Below, piece by piece: positions 10,495 to 19,424 of a stretch of 37,295 nt of DNA. Numbering within the stretch: the first letter of the stretch is position 1; each line of letters starts with the position of its first letter. Under the pieces are notes generated by a model that was not told the origin of the DNA, made no database searches, and saw nothing but the letters and a program-made list of their open reading frames with translations. A program made the position numbers and the translations under genes. Where the stretch lies: NCBI GenBank assembly GCA_028684695.1, contig JAQUFK010000002.1, positions 1 to 37,295 of the forward strand, given 5' to 3'. The stretch is from Methanosarcinaceae archaeon (GTDB lineage Archaea > Halobacteriota > Methanosarcinia > Methanosarcinales > Methanosarcinaceae).

Positions 10495-11310
10495 TCAATA
10501 TAATTCCGGGCGCCTATCTCCAAAGATGGAACTGTTTTTCCGGAGTTTCCTTGCTCGTCTAAGGTCAATTTCTCCCAGAAGAATACCTTCTTTTTCTCCG
10601 GCAAAGGCTAGCTTTTTTCCCCAGGCATCGGCCATAAAGGATTTTCCAAAATAAGTTGAATAGCAATCTTTTCCGGTTCGGTTACAGGCAATGCAGGGAA
10701 GTTGATTTTCCATTGCTCGGGCAAGGGTGAGTGTTTGCCAAGGCTTTCCAAAAAAGGCTGGGATTTCAGAAACCGATATCAGAAGCTCGGCTCCTTCAAG
10801 GGCAAGTTTTCGGGCAATTTCAGGAAAACGAATCTCATAGCAGATAATGAGCCCGATTAAGAGTCCACGTTTTTCAAGTTTGATTGGAGAAATTTGGTTG
10901 CCTGCAACAAAATACTTTTTTTCCTGCCCATAGAGATGGGTTTTTCTATGAGTTCCGACCAGTTTTCCAGAATCAATGCAGAAACCGAGATTATAGTAGG
11001 CGGGAAATTGCTTTTTTTCAGAAGGATTAAGAGCCAAAGGCTCTTCCTTTTCTATTAAGGAGCCCACTAAAACACAGTTTTTTTCTTTTGAAAAATCAAG
11101 GAGAGCTTCAAAAATTGCGCCTGAGCGGGCTTCGGCAACTTCTTCAATATGGGCGTAGCAAAAGCCTGTTAAGAATACTTCCGGAAAAACGAGGATCTCA
11201 GCGCCTTTTAAGATTGCTTTTTTGGCCAGGGTAAAAGCTCGCTTCAAATTCTCCTCTTTTGAGCAAAGAGAGATTTCCATTTGGATGCAGGCAACTTTCA
11301 TAGGAGACAC
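10495..11310 (-). CDS. Carbon-nitrogen hydrolase (nitrilase superfamily)
   Basis: Glu/Lys/Cys triad context: LVFPEVFLTGF, HRKTHLYG, LIICYEIRFPEIAR. Confidence 0.9.
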   Translation of the reverse strand: MSPMKVACIQMEISLCSKEENLKRAFTLAKKAILKGAEILVFPEVFLTGFCYAHIEEVAEARSGAIFEALLDFSKEKNCVLVGSLIEKEEPLALNPSEKKQFPAYYNLGFCIDSGKLVGTHRKTHLYGQEKKYFVAGNQISPIKLEKRGLLIGLIICYEIRFPEIARKLALEGAELLISVSEIPAFFGKPWQTLTLARAMENQLPCIACNRTGKDCYSTYFGKSFMADAWGKKLAFAGEKEGILLGEIDLRRARKLRKNSSIFGDRRPELY

Positions 11311-11355
11311 TTTTCCAAAAAAAATTTAATTTTGGTTAAGCCCTTTGATCAGAGA

Positions 11356-11407
11356 GTGAACTACCCCTGAGCTAAAGACTCAGGGGGTTTACGCTGCGTT
11401 CTATAAA
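11356..11407 (-). repeat. ~52 bp dispersed hairpin repeat, copy 1 (IS200/IS605 right-end-like)
   Basis: gtgaactacccctgagctaaagactcagggggtttacgctgcgttctataaa; matches the copies at 16765 and 32204. Confidence 0.75.
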
Positions 11408-11711
11408 GATGCATTTTTTGTTTTTAGGCTTTTCTCCTTTTTCTAAGGGCTAATTCTCTTTTGATCGATAAGATAATCTTTAATGAAAGGGAAATATATC
11501 AAAGGGAAACATTTTGGAAAAAAACTCTGAATTTCATGTAGATTAAGGGAATAGATCAAGGAAAGAGACAAAAAGCAAATCTCAAGCCTTTACTTCAATT
11601 CGAGACTCTGAATCTTTTTAATAGGGAGGTAAAAAGGATAAAGAGTCAGGCTCAAGCGGCCACCTGCGCAAAACTTGCTAGATACTTTTATTTATATCCA
11701 AGCGTGATTTT

Positions 11712-13463
11712 ATGTATAATTTTGCGACTATCCGTTTTCGAAAATGCCTTTCTATTTTCTGTTTTTTACTGCTGTTGCTTAATCTAAAAACATTAAAGGC
11801 AGTCCAACCGATTGGATATGTAGTTGATATTTACTCTATGTTTCCTTTCAGTTTTTATTTTTTCTTGATCCTTTGTTATATGTTCAGTATATTTCTGATT
11901 TTCAATGGAGATAAAACCCTAGGAACGTTGATCTTGTTTCTCAATCATATCGAAATCCTAATAATTCCATATATGCTTGGCTATTATTCAATGGGGCGCG
12001 CAGATGATATGTCTTATATAGGAGAATATCTGCAAATTGCAACTTCAGGGCATTTTGCAGAATGGGATATCTATCCTGCAAGTCATATTATAGGGGCTTC
12101 GATCTCCCTTTTATCCAATTTAGAGGCTCATGAGACCTCTTTTCTAATTTCAGGGATTTTTTCATTAATGTTTATTGCGGGAATGCTTTTATTTTCCAGA
12201 CAATTAATAAAGAATTCCTGTATAAATTCAATAATCCTTCCTTCTGCTTTTATATTATATACAGGAACGTATAATTTCCTTAATGTTCCCCATGCATTAT
12301 TTTTTGCAATGATTCCTCTCTTTCTCTATTGTTTCATCAAGTATTTACAAAGTGAGGGGAAAGTCTCAGCCTCTATTATTTTTATATTACTTACCTTAAT
12401 CCTCCCTATTACCCATCCGTTTATCGCCTTTCTTTCTATATTCCTTTTTTTGTATCATATGGTATTAGAAAAATATTACAAAAGAAAACAAGGTTTGAAA
12501 ACAATAAGTCAAACAAGTTTTATGGTACTTGTTTTTGCTTTTGCGGGGTGGTTTATCTATAATAACACTTTGTTAGTAAAATTTAGAAGAAATTTTCAAG
12601 GCTTTATTCAAAAAATAACAGTGCCTGTTTATTATGAAACTACGGGCAAATTAGCTACAATAAATCTAGATGCTGCTGAACTTTTCAAACTCTGTACTGT
12701 TTATTATGGGAGATATATAATTCCCACCCTCTTTATTCTTATATCAGTTCCTCTTCTTCTAAAAAATAAACTTTACACTAAAAAGAAGGCTTTGAAGAAC
12801 TTACCTTATTTCATTTTATTGTATCTAGTCCTTTTATTTGTTCAAATGATATTACTCCTTAATCCGATTATTTCCCATCAATCCGATAGAATCACAAATT
12901 TGAATTTCATTGTTTATGCTCAAGTTCCATTGTTTGCTTATTCTCTTTATGTCCTATTTTTCCAAAATAAAAACAAGAGAAATGGAATTATTGTTGCAGG
13001 AATTTTGACATGTGTCTGGAGTTTAAGTTTATTTGGCTGTTTTGACTCTCCAAACGTTTATAAAACAAATGTAGCTCTAACACAAAATGAAGTCGATGGA
13101 ATGGATTGGTTCTTTAAAGTAAATGAAGATTTGAGTGTAAGTGTTCCTCTTAGTCAAATAAACCGATTTGATGATTTATTCAACAATCAAAAAAGAATCC
13201 CAAAAATCAAAAAATTACCGGATCATTTTGGATACACAAATAACACCGCAACTTTTACAAAGATAAATTTAAATCCAAATGAAGAGACATATGTAATTAT
13301 TCTTGCAATGGATGAATTCTTATACCAGAAAGTTCCGGGCTACTCAAACATTGGAAGATACAACAAAAATGATTTTCTCCGATTTAGAAAAGATATTTCA
13401 ATAAACAAAATCTATACTTCTTTAAATATTGAAATTTTCAAATCAAAAGAGGTTTTGCCTTAA
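11712..13463 (+). CDS. Large multi-pass membrane protein (possible glycosyltransferase-type integral membrane protein)
   Basis: 583 aa with many TM segments and C-terminal soluble domain; AT-rich codon usage. Confidence 0.6.
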   Translation: MYNFATIRFRKCLSIFCFLLLLLNLKTLKAVQPIGYVVDIYSMFPFSFYFFLILCYMFSIFLIFNGDKTLGTLILFLNHIEILIIPYMLGYYSMGRADDMSYIGEYLQIATSGHFAEWDIYPASHIIGASISLLSNLEAHETSFLISGIFSLMFIAGMLLFSRQLIKNSCINSIILPSAFILYTGTYNFLNVPHALFFAMIPLFLYCFIKYLQSEGKVSASIIFILLTLILPITHPFIAFLSIFLFLYHMVLEKYYKRKQGLKTISQTSFMVLVFAFAGWFIYNNTLLVKFRRNFQGFIQKITVPVYYETTGKLATINLDAAELFKLCTVYYGRYIIPTLFILISVPLLLKNKLYTKKKALKNLPYFILLYLVLLFVQMILLLNPIISHQSDRITNLNFIVYAQVPLFAYSLYVLFFQNKNKRNGIIVAGILTCVWSLSLFGCFDSPNVYKTNVALTQNEVDGMDWFFKVNEDLSVSVPLSQINRFDDLFNNQKRIPKIKKLPDHFGYTNNTATFTKINLNPNEETYVIILAMDEFLYQKVPGYSNIGRYNKNDFLRFRKDISINKIYTSLNIEIFKSKEVLP

Positions 13464-13527
13464 AAATCTAAACAACTTCTTATACTTTATCACTCTTTTA
13501 TCGCCTAAATCTAGGGGGATTGTTTTT

Positions 13528-14001
13528 ATGTTTTTGGAAAGAAAAGCCATAAAAAAAGAAGATTCTGAATTAATAAGTAAACAGGCACGCAAAAAATTGC
13601 TTTGGAGCCTCCGAAGTGAATTTGCTTGGACCGGAAAAAAAGTTCCGGGGATTGTAACCCTCAATGGAAAAGAGTACCGGCTTCAGGAGCTGCTTTTAAG
13701 TTTTGAGGAAAAAGAATCACTTGGACCCGAAGATACAGCCAAAATTCAGGCTCTGCTCCCTGCACTTAAAGCCGGAGCCGAAATAAACGAAAACCGACTT
13801 GAGACCGAAAAACTAACAAACGCCGAAGCCAATTTCCTTTATGAGGAAGCAGGAGGGCTTTTGCGGGCTGAAATTGAGTTTAAGGATCTCCTTGAAAAAA
13901 GATTTGGAAAAAAGGATAGAGACCTCAAAAAATTGCTGGAATCCCAAAAGGTAGCTGATGAGAAACGCTGGCAGCAGTTTATTAAAAACATTAAATACTA
14001 A
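13528..14001 (+). CDS. DUF5788-like hypothetical protein
   Basis: MFLERKAIKKEDSELISKQARKKLLWSLRSEFAWTGKKVPGIVTLNGKEY...; start moved to ATG 13528 downstream of the preceding gene. Confidence 0.55.
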   Translation: MFLERKAIKKEDSELISKQARKKLLWSLRSEFAWTGKKVPGIVTLNGKEYRLQELLLSFEEKESLGPEDTAKIQALLPALKAGAEINENRLETEKLTNAEANFLYEEAGGLLRAEIEFKDLLEKRFGKKDRDLKKLLESQKVADEKRWQQFIKNIKY

Positions 14002-14283
14002 AACATTAAGAAGCCTGGCTGAAAATTCTATGTGAAAGCCAGTCTGCAATCCAGTCTGTTAGCTCTGCAGCTTATTTCAGTTGCTATTTAATTAGTTCTA
14101 CAATTAATTAATAATTATTAATTATTTAGGTGTAATTTTTGTAATTATCTCTATTTTTAGAAGGGTTCTTCAACCTTTAAGAAAACACAATATTTATATA
14201 TTAATCTTTTTTATTATTGTATTTTACTTCATAAACCGTTTGAGCGAAACATATAAATATTTAGCTCATTTCATTATTTTCTG

Positions 14284-14547
14284 ATGACCCGAATTACACA
14301 GCAATTGCACAGAAATGTGTTTAGCGTTATAAGAGACATTTTAGAGATGGATCGCTTCCGTGAACCCGGTCAAGAAGAAGTGGAGCTTTTTCTAAAGAGT
14401 GCGGGAACTCACGGTTCTATCCTAGATGGAGACCCCCTTTATAGGGAGTGCGCCTTGCCTGGGCTTCAGATTCAAGAGGCTATCTTATTTGATTTTGAAG
14501 AAGAACTTGAAGAACCCGTTCGAAAGCCTACAAAAGCTAATCCCTAA
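14284..14547 (+). CDS. Small hypothetical protein (87 aa)
   Basis: Complete ORF with no antisense competitor and an acidic C-terminus. Confidence 0.5.
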   Translation: MTRITQQLHRNVFSVIRDILEMDRFREPGQEEVELFLKSAGTHGSILDGDPLYRECALPGLQIQEAILFDFEEELEEPVRKPTKANP

Positions 14548-14708
14548 ATAGTTTTCTCTCTATTTTTGAGAAAATTGGTATATGTTTATATAATTTTCTT
14601 CCAGGCAGGCTCTATTCTCCAAGAATTATTTTACTTCTGAATCTCAAGCCTCTCTTAACATCCTCTATAAAGAATAGAACCAAGACAAGCAAGAAAAAGT
14701 CTTGGGCT

Positions 14709-15704
14709 TTAAAAGTCCACAAAAGGCACTAGATCGCAGCCCCCGCAGCTAAGACACATACTTTTTGCAAAATCGGGGCGTAGCCCATATTTTTCAAGAA
14801 TCTCTTTTTCCATTTTAGCAAGCTTGAGCAGGCGTTTTGGAGTCGGTCTTTCCATAAAACAACTTCCGACGCGCAGAGGATGAGGGCTTATAGGCCGCAG
14901 GATTGGAATGATTCCTCTCTTAGCCAAAGCTTCAACCCCGGCCTTAACGCAAGCGTCACTTTCTCCAAGGCCAATTATGAAATTGGAATGAACCTTGTTT
15001 TTTCCGAAAATTTCTACGGCTTCTTCAAGTTTATCAAGGATATAGGTTCGGTCCAGATCTTTGCAAACTTTTTTAAAAATATCCGGCTCCATTGTTTCAA
15101 CGTTATACTTGACTTCGGTGGCTCCTGCTTCAAAAAACTTTTTGGAACAGCCTTCAGTAGGATAAACTGAAACCCCTATAGGAACTTCGTATTTTCTAAG
15201 TTCAGGAAGGAGTTTCAAGACGCGTTGGACCTCCGCTTCCACAGATTCTTCAACTCCGGAAGTCAGGGAAATGGCCTTTAGCTTTCCGGCTTTTGCAACC
15301 GCATCAACGATATCAAGAACTTCTTTGTCTGTTTTTATGCCGCCTTGGAGTTTAGGTACGGGACAGTAGCTGCAATTAAAAATGCAGCTTTCGCAGAGGG
15401 TCACAAAAGCCTGTTCTGGACAATGGGCAAGTGCTCTTTCCAGACGTCCGCAGACAAGTTGCACTCCATCTTTTAAGATTGCAAGCGTTCCATCCTCTCC
15501 TACTTTTTCTATTGAAAGAGGGGAGGCTTTGTTGATATTCAGTCGGACTCTCTGAGAGCCAGCCCGGAAGAAAACCGAACTTGTACCTGCCCCTGGGCCG
15601 GCTGTGGAGCCAAACGAGCCCGGGACAAGGGCAGGATCGACAGAGACTGAGCCTATGGAAATTAACTGGGCTTTTATTTCAGCGGTAATGGATCTGGATT
15701 GCAT
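14709..15704 (-). CDS. Radical SAM protein with C-terminal Cys cluster
   Basis: CESCIFNCSYCPVP (CxxxxxxCxxC-type cluster around CIFNCSYC), plus C-terminal MCLSCGGCDL. Confidence 0.85.
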   Translation of the reverse strand: MQSRSITAEIKAQLISIGSVSVDPALVPGSFGSTAGPGAGTSSVFFRAGSQRVRLNINKASPLSIEKVGEDGTLAILKDGVQLVCGRLERALAHCPEQAFVTLCESCIFNCSYCPVPKLQGGIKTDKEVLDIVDAVAKAGKLKAISLTSGVEESVEAEVQRVLKLLPELRKYEVPIGVSVYPTEGCSKKFFEAGATEVKYNVETMEPDIFKKVCKDLDRTYILDKLEEAVEIFGKNKVHSNFIIGLGESDACVKAGVEALAKRGIIPILRPISPHPLRVGSCFMERPTPKRLLKLAKMEKEILEKYGLRPDFAKSMCLSCGGCDLVPFVDF

Positions 15705-15880
15705 GAGAAAGACCTGTTTTCTGATGGAAAAAAACTGTGATACTGTTTTATGAACTCTCAGGCTGGTAGTATATAGTTTTTATCTTTTTTATAATATGGA
15801 GAACTTGGAAGTTTGCGAGGCTGAAAGGGTTTGGAACCATTTAAAAAAATATATAAATATCGGGAGTGAAAAGATCAGGC

Positions 15881-16306
15881 ATGGAAAATTTTGAAGAAAT
15901 TGAATGGGATATTTTTGAAACGACAGTTGCATGGTTTGCCTCAATTCAGGAAAACTCTGAAGTTGATCCAGGGGATGTGGACGATTTTTTAAGGCGGCTG
16001 GAAGTGGTTGCGACAAATCCCGTTTTTCATATGGAGCTTTCTGAAGCTGCAGGAAAAATAAATTATGAGAAACTAAAACCCCTTATTTCTAAGGATATAG
16101 TGGAAATAAAACAGGTAATGAAATCCTACGTCTGGATTTCAAAAAAGGGTCTAGCCGCAGAAGTTGAGAAGTATATCTTCTATCTAGAAAAGTATAATTC
16201 AAAAATCTCAACAGGAGAAACCAAAGGCTTGAAAGAAATGGAAAAAAGAATCAGGCAGGTCGCAGATGAATATACCACAATAATTAGCGATCTGAAACTT
16301 TATTGA
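15881..16306 (+). CDS. Hypothetical protein
   Basis: Complete ORF MENFEEIEWDIFETTVAWFASIQENSEVDPGDVDDFLRRLE... Confidence 0.6.
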   Translation: MENFEEIEWDIFETTVAWFASIQENSEVDPGDVDDFLRRLEVVATNPVFHMELSEAAGKINYEKLKPLISKDIVEIKQVMKSYVWISKKGLAAEVEKYIFYLEKYNSKISTGETKGLKEMEKRIRQVADEYTTIISDLKLY

Positions 16307-16363
16307 TATATTGGGATTAAAATAAAAAAATTCATTTATTATAATACGAAAGGAGGGTTAAAA

Positions 16364-16714
16364 GTGGAAGGAATGGAAGAAAAAAAGGTAAAAGAGGTAG
16401 AAGAGGCAAAAGAGACACAAGTGGATGAAATTGACCTTTTCTTTGATTCCCTTGAAAAAAGTGAAGAAGAAATCTTACAGGAAAAATGTGAAAAGACTTT
16501 TTATGCAGCTTCCAATCCCCTTCGCCGGGAGATTATCAAAAGTGTTTGTTTCCTTGGAAAAAGTAGGGCTGAACTTCTGGAAATTACTGGGCTTGATGAA
16601 CCCACTTTAAATTTCCATACTGAAGTTCTTATGAGGGCAGATTTTCTTTTTCAGGACAAAGACGGGATTTACAGGCTTACGGAAATCGGCATGGGGGTAC
16701 TTCCCAAACTCTAA
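16364..16714 (+). CDS. Winged-helix (ArsR-like) transcriptional regulator
   Basis: GTG start after aaaggaggg; ASNPLRREIIKSVCFLGKSRAELLEITGLDEPTLNFHTEVLMRADFLFQDKDGIYRLTEIG. Confidence 0.75.
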   Translation: MEGMEEKKVKEVEEAKETQVDEIDLFFDSLEKSEEEILQEKCEKTFYAASNPLRREIIKSVCFLGKSRAELLEITGLDEPTLNFHTEVLMRADFLFQDKDGIYRLTEIGMGVLPKL

Positions 16715-16764
16715 ACATATTAAATTTCTCAATATTCTAATTTTGTTCTGGGAAGCTCATTCCT

Positions 16765-16816
16765 TTTATAAAACGCAGCGTAAAATCCCTGAGGCTTTAG
16801 CCCTAGGGTAGTTCTT
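16765..16816 (+). repeat. ~52 bp dispersed hairpin repeat, copy 2
   Basis: tttataaaacgcagcgtaaaatccctgaggctttagccctagggtagttctt. Confidence 0.75.
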
Positions 16817-16861
16817 ATATTAGGAATAAAGTGCTATCTTAAAAATAAGGAGGGATAGTTT

Positions 16862-17167
16862 CTGCAGGATGAAGACGAGCTTGATGCTTTTATGGCTTCC
16901 AAAAAGCCTTCTTCTGAGGCTGAAGCCGTAAAAATGGATCATGTTTTGAGGGAAAAAGTTGCAATAAGTCCTGATAGGAGAAACCTGCTTCGGATTGTCG
17001 GAATTTTTGGAAAAAGCGAAGAGGAACTAAAAGAAAAAGCAGATCTTAGCGATTTTAAATATAAGTACCATATGGATTTTCTGCTCAAAGCCGGATTTCT
17101 TAAGTTCGAAAACGGAATATATCGGCTAACGGATTCGGGAATGAGTCTCCACGATTCCGTGTGTTGA
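16862..17167 (+). CDS. Winged-helix regulator paralog; probable CTG start
   Basis: ORF from ATG 16892 extends upstream in frame to CTG 16862, about 8 nt after aaggaggg; the added residues LQDEDELDAF match DEIDLFF in the neighbouring paralog. Confidence 0.65.
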   Translation: MQDEDELDAFMASKKPSSEAEAVKMDHVLREKVAISPDRRNLLRIVGIFGKSEEELKEKADLSDFKYKYHMDFLLKAGFLKFENGIYRLTDSGMSLHDSVC

Positions 17168-17318
17168 GTAGACTTTTGTCTTTCTATTAAAAAACGATAA
17201 GTTTTTATGTTTATTCGATCAATGCCGTATGTGTAAACTTTCGGAATTAGTACGGAAGTTCTTTAAAAACGGTTCCAATTTCCTGACATGCATAGAGAAA
17301 TAAAGGAGTGTAAAAAAT

Positions 17319-17501
17319 ATGCCAGCAATAGTCAATGCTGAGGAATGTTCCGGCTGTGGAACCTGTGTAGATGAATGCCCAAGCGAAGCGATTACCTTAG
17401 ATGAAGAGGCAAACCTTGCAGTGGTTGACCAGGATGAATGCGTAGAATGCGGGGAATGCGAAGAGGTATGCCCAAACGAGGCAATCACGGTAGAAGAGTA
17501 A
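17319..17501 (+). CDS. 2[4Fe-4S] ferredoxin
   Basis: [12 protein letters not shown] and [12 protein letters not shown] motifs; aaaggagtg SD. Confidence 0.95.
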   Translation: MPAIVNAEECSGCGTCVDECPSEAITLDEEANLAVVDQDECVECGECEEVCPNEAITVEE

Positions 17502-17837
17502 AATTGTGTAAATTCCTTCAATACAGAGCAAATTAAATTTACTTCTACAGAAATAATGGAATAAAAGTTTTTATTCCATCTTTTCCTTTTTCGTTTTTAT
17601 TCTCAGCTTTATGCTCCTTTTTATTTTCGGTTTTATCTTTTCTTATTCCGCTTCCTATTCTTATTCTGATCTTTAGTTTACTCCACAAAAATTATGTAAA
17701 AATATATCCCCAATGAAAGATTTAAAGGCTTTAATTCCTTTAAATGACTTTTAAATTTTAAAATATTGAATCAATTTAAATACTTTCTATTATTTCAAAT
17801 ATTAACTAAATTTAATTACTAAAGTTTATTTTAAAGG

Positions 17838-17877
17838 AAAATTAAATTAAATTAAATTAAATTAAATTAAATTAAAT
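17838..17877 (+). repeat. Tandem pentanucleotide repeat (AATTA)n
   Basis: attaaattaaattaaattaaattaaattaaattaaat. Confidence 0.9.
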
Positions 17878-17897
17878 ATTTCCTCCTCAAATCTGAG

Positions 17898-17941
17898 GAG
17901 ACTTAAATGAGACTTAAATGAGACTTAAATGAGACTTAAAT
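17898..17941 (+). repeat. Four perfect tandem copies of the 11-mer gagacttaaat
   Basis: Direct reading of 17898-17941. Confidence 0.95.
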
Positions 17942-18012
17942 CATAGAAAACTATATTAGAAAAATATATCATTTGGTTTTAATTTTCTTTTCTTTTTGGA
18001 GGTTTTCTTTCG

Positions 18013-19041
18013 ATGGAAAAAATAAAAGCGGGAATCTTAGGCGCAACCGGTGCTGTCGGGCAGCGGTTTGTAGAAGCTTTGGCAAATCATCCTTGGTTTG
18101 AACTCACAAGCCTTGCGGCCTCTGAGAGAAGTGCCGGAAAAAAATATAAAAAGGCAGCAGATTGGAGGCTTGACACTCCTCTTCCCGAAAGTGTGGCTGA
18201 GCTTGAGGTGGTACCTGTGGCACCTTCAAAAGTTGAAGCGGACGTGGTCTTTTCGGCTCTTCCAACAGACCTTGCCAAAGAGGTTGAACCTGCCTTTGCA
18301 AAAGCCGGCTTTGCAGTTGCAAGCAATGCTTCAGCTTACAGGATGGAAAAGGACGTTCCTCTCGTAATTCCCGAGGTAAATCCTGAACACTTAAACTTGA
18401 TCGAAATTCAGCAAGAAAGAAGGGGCTGGGATGGGTATATCATCACCAACCCCAACTGCTCTACAATCGTTATGGCCACGACCCTCAAGCCCCTTATGAA
18501 CTTCGGACTTGAAACTGTGCAGGTTGCAACCATGCAAGCCATTTCCGGAGCCGGGTTCAGAGGCGTTTCTGGAATGGAAATTTACGACAATGTCATTCCT
18601 TTTATTGGAGGGGAAGAGCCGAAAATGGAAACTGAACCTCTGAAACTCCTGGGAAAATTTGAGGGGGCCGAAATTACGCCCGCAAATATAAAGGTCAGCG
18701 CCTCCTGCAACAGAGTTCCAGTAATTGATGGGCACACTGAAGCCATATGGGCTACAATGCGGGAGGCTCCCACTCCAGAAGAGGTAAAAAAAGCTTTCCT
18801 TAATTTTGATCCAAAACTTGGAAACCTACCTTCAGAGCCTGAAAAGGTTTTAGTTGTAAGGGAAGAGGAAAACAGACCTCAGCCTCGTCTGGACCGCAAC
18901 GTGGGAAAAGGCATGAGCATTTCCATAGGGCGGATCAGGGAAGGTATTCGCTATACTGCAATGGGCCATAATACCATCCGGGGAGCTGCCGGAGCAAGCG
19001 TTCTAAACGCTGAACTTCTGCACTCAAAAGGAAAACTCTGA
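18013..19041 (+). CDS. asd: Aspartate-semialdehyde dehydrogenase
   Basis: [17 protein letters not shown]; catalytic [20 protein letters not shown]. Confidence 0.95.
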   Translation: MEKIKAGILGATGAVGQRFVEALANHPWFELTSLAASERSAGKKYKKAADWRLDTPLPESVAELEVVPVAPSKVEADVVFSALPTDLAKEVEPAFAKAGFAVASNASAYRMEKDVPLVIPEVNPEHLNLIEIQQERRGWDGYIITNPNCSTIVMATTLKPLMNFGLETVQVATMQAISGAGFRGVSGMEIYDNVIPFIGGEEPKMETEPLKLLGKFEGAEITPANIKVSASCNRVPVIDGHTEAIWATMREAPTPEEVKKAFLNFDPKLGNLPSEPEKVLVVREEENRPQPRLDRNVGKGMSISIGRIREGIRYTAMGHNTIRGAAGASVLNAELLHSKGKL

Positions 19042-19180
19042 ACTGGAAAACTTTGAATTCTGAATCCAGCCTATAAGGAAAAACCTTTTAAAACTGATCA
19101 GGCGGGAGCTTGCAATAGGGCTAAAGGGCCCCCAAAGAACCGCCTGATTTATTAAATAAGCGAATCTTAAAGAGCGCTTT

Positions 19181-19420
19181 ATGGAGAGCAAAATCAAGTT
19201 AAAAGATATCAAATTCTTTATTCTTTACAGCCTCAGCCTTCTGGCAGGCAACCTAGTAATTTATGGGATAGACAGAATTGCCGTCCTGAAAGGATACGAG
19301 GCAATGACCCGGCATGATTTTTTAGTGCATAATATAGTCATAATCAGCCTAGCAATTTTTGTGGCTCTGCTTATAGATAACAAAAGGGTTAATACCTTTC
19401 TTGAAAAAATTCTTTCATAA
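19181..19420 (+). CDS. Small membrane protein (79 aa)
   Basis: Two predicted TM helices in a complete ORF. Confidence 0.55.
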   Translation: MESKIKLKDIKFFILYSLSLLAGNLVIYGIDRIAVLKGYEAMTRHDFLVHNIVIISLAIFVALLIDNKRVNTFLEKILS

Positions 19421-19424
19421 TATC

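Noticed and set aside
11541-11711. Possible tRNA or other RNA gene in the intergenic region before 11712
   Set aside because: No cloverleaf, T-loop GGTTCRA or CCA-proximal acceptor stem could be assembled by eye.
17560-17700. Pyrimidine-rich, quasi-repetitive tract downstream of ferredoxin
   Set aside because: Looks like ordinary U-rich archaeal termination sequence; no exact repeat unit.
17898-17941. Possible CRISPR-like array (four direct repeats)
   Set aside because: Repeats are 11 bp and directly abutting with no spacers; this is a simple tandem repeat.
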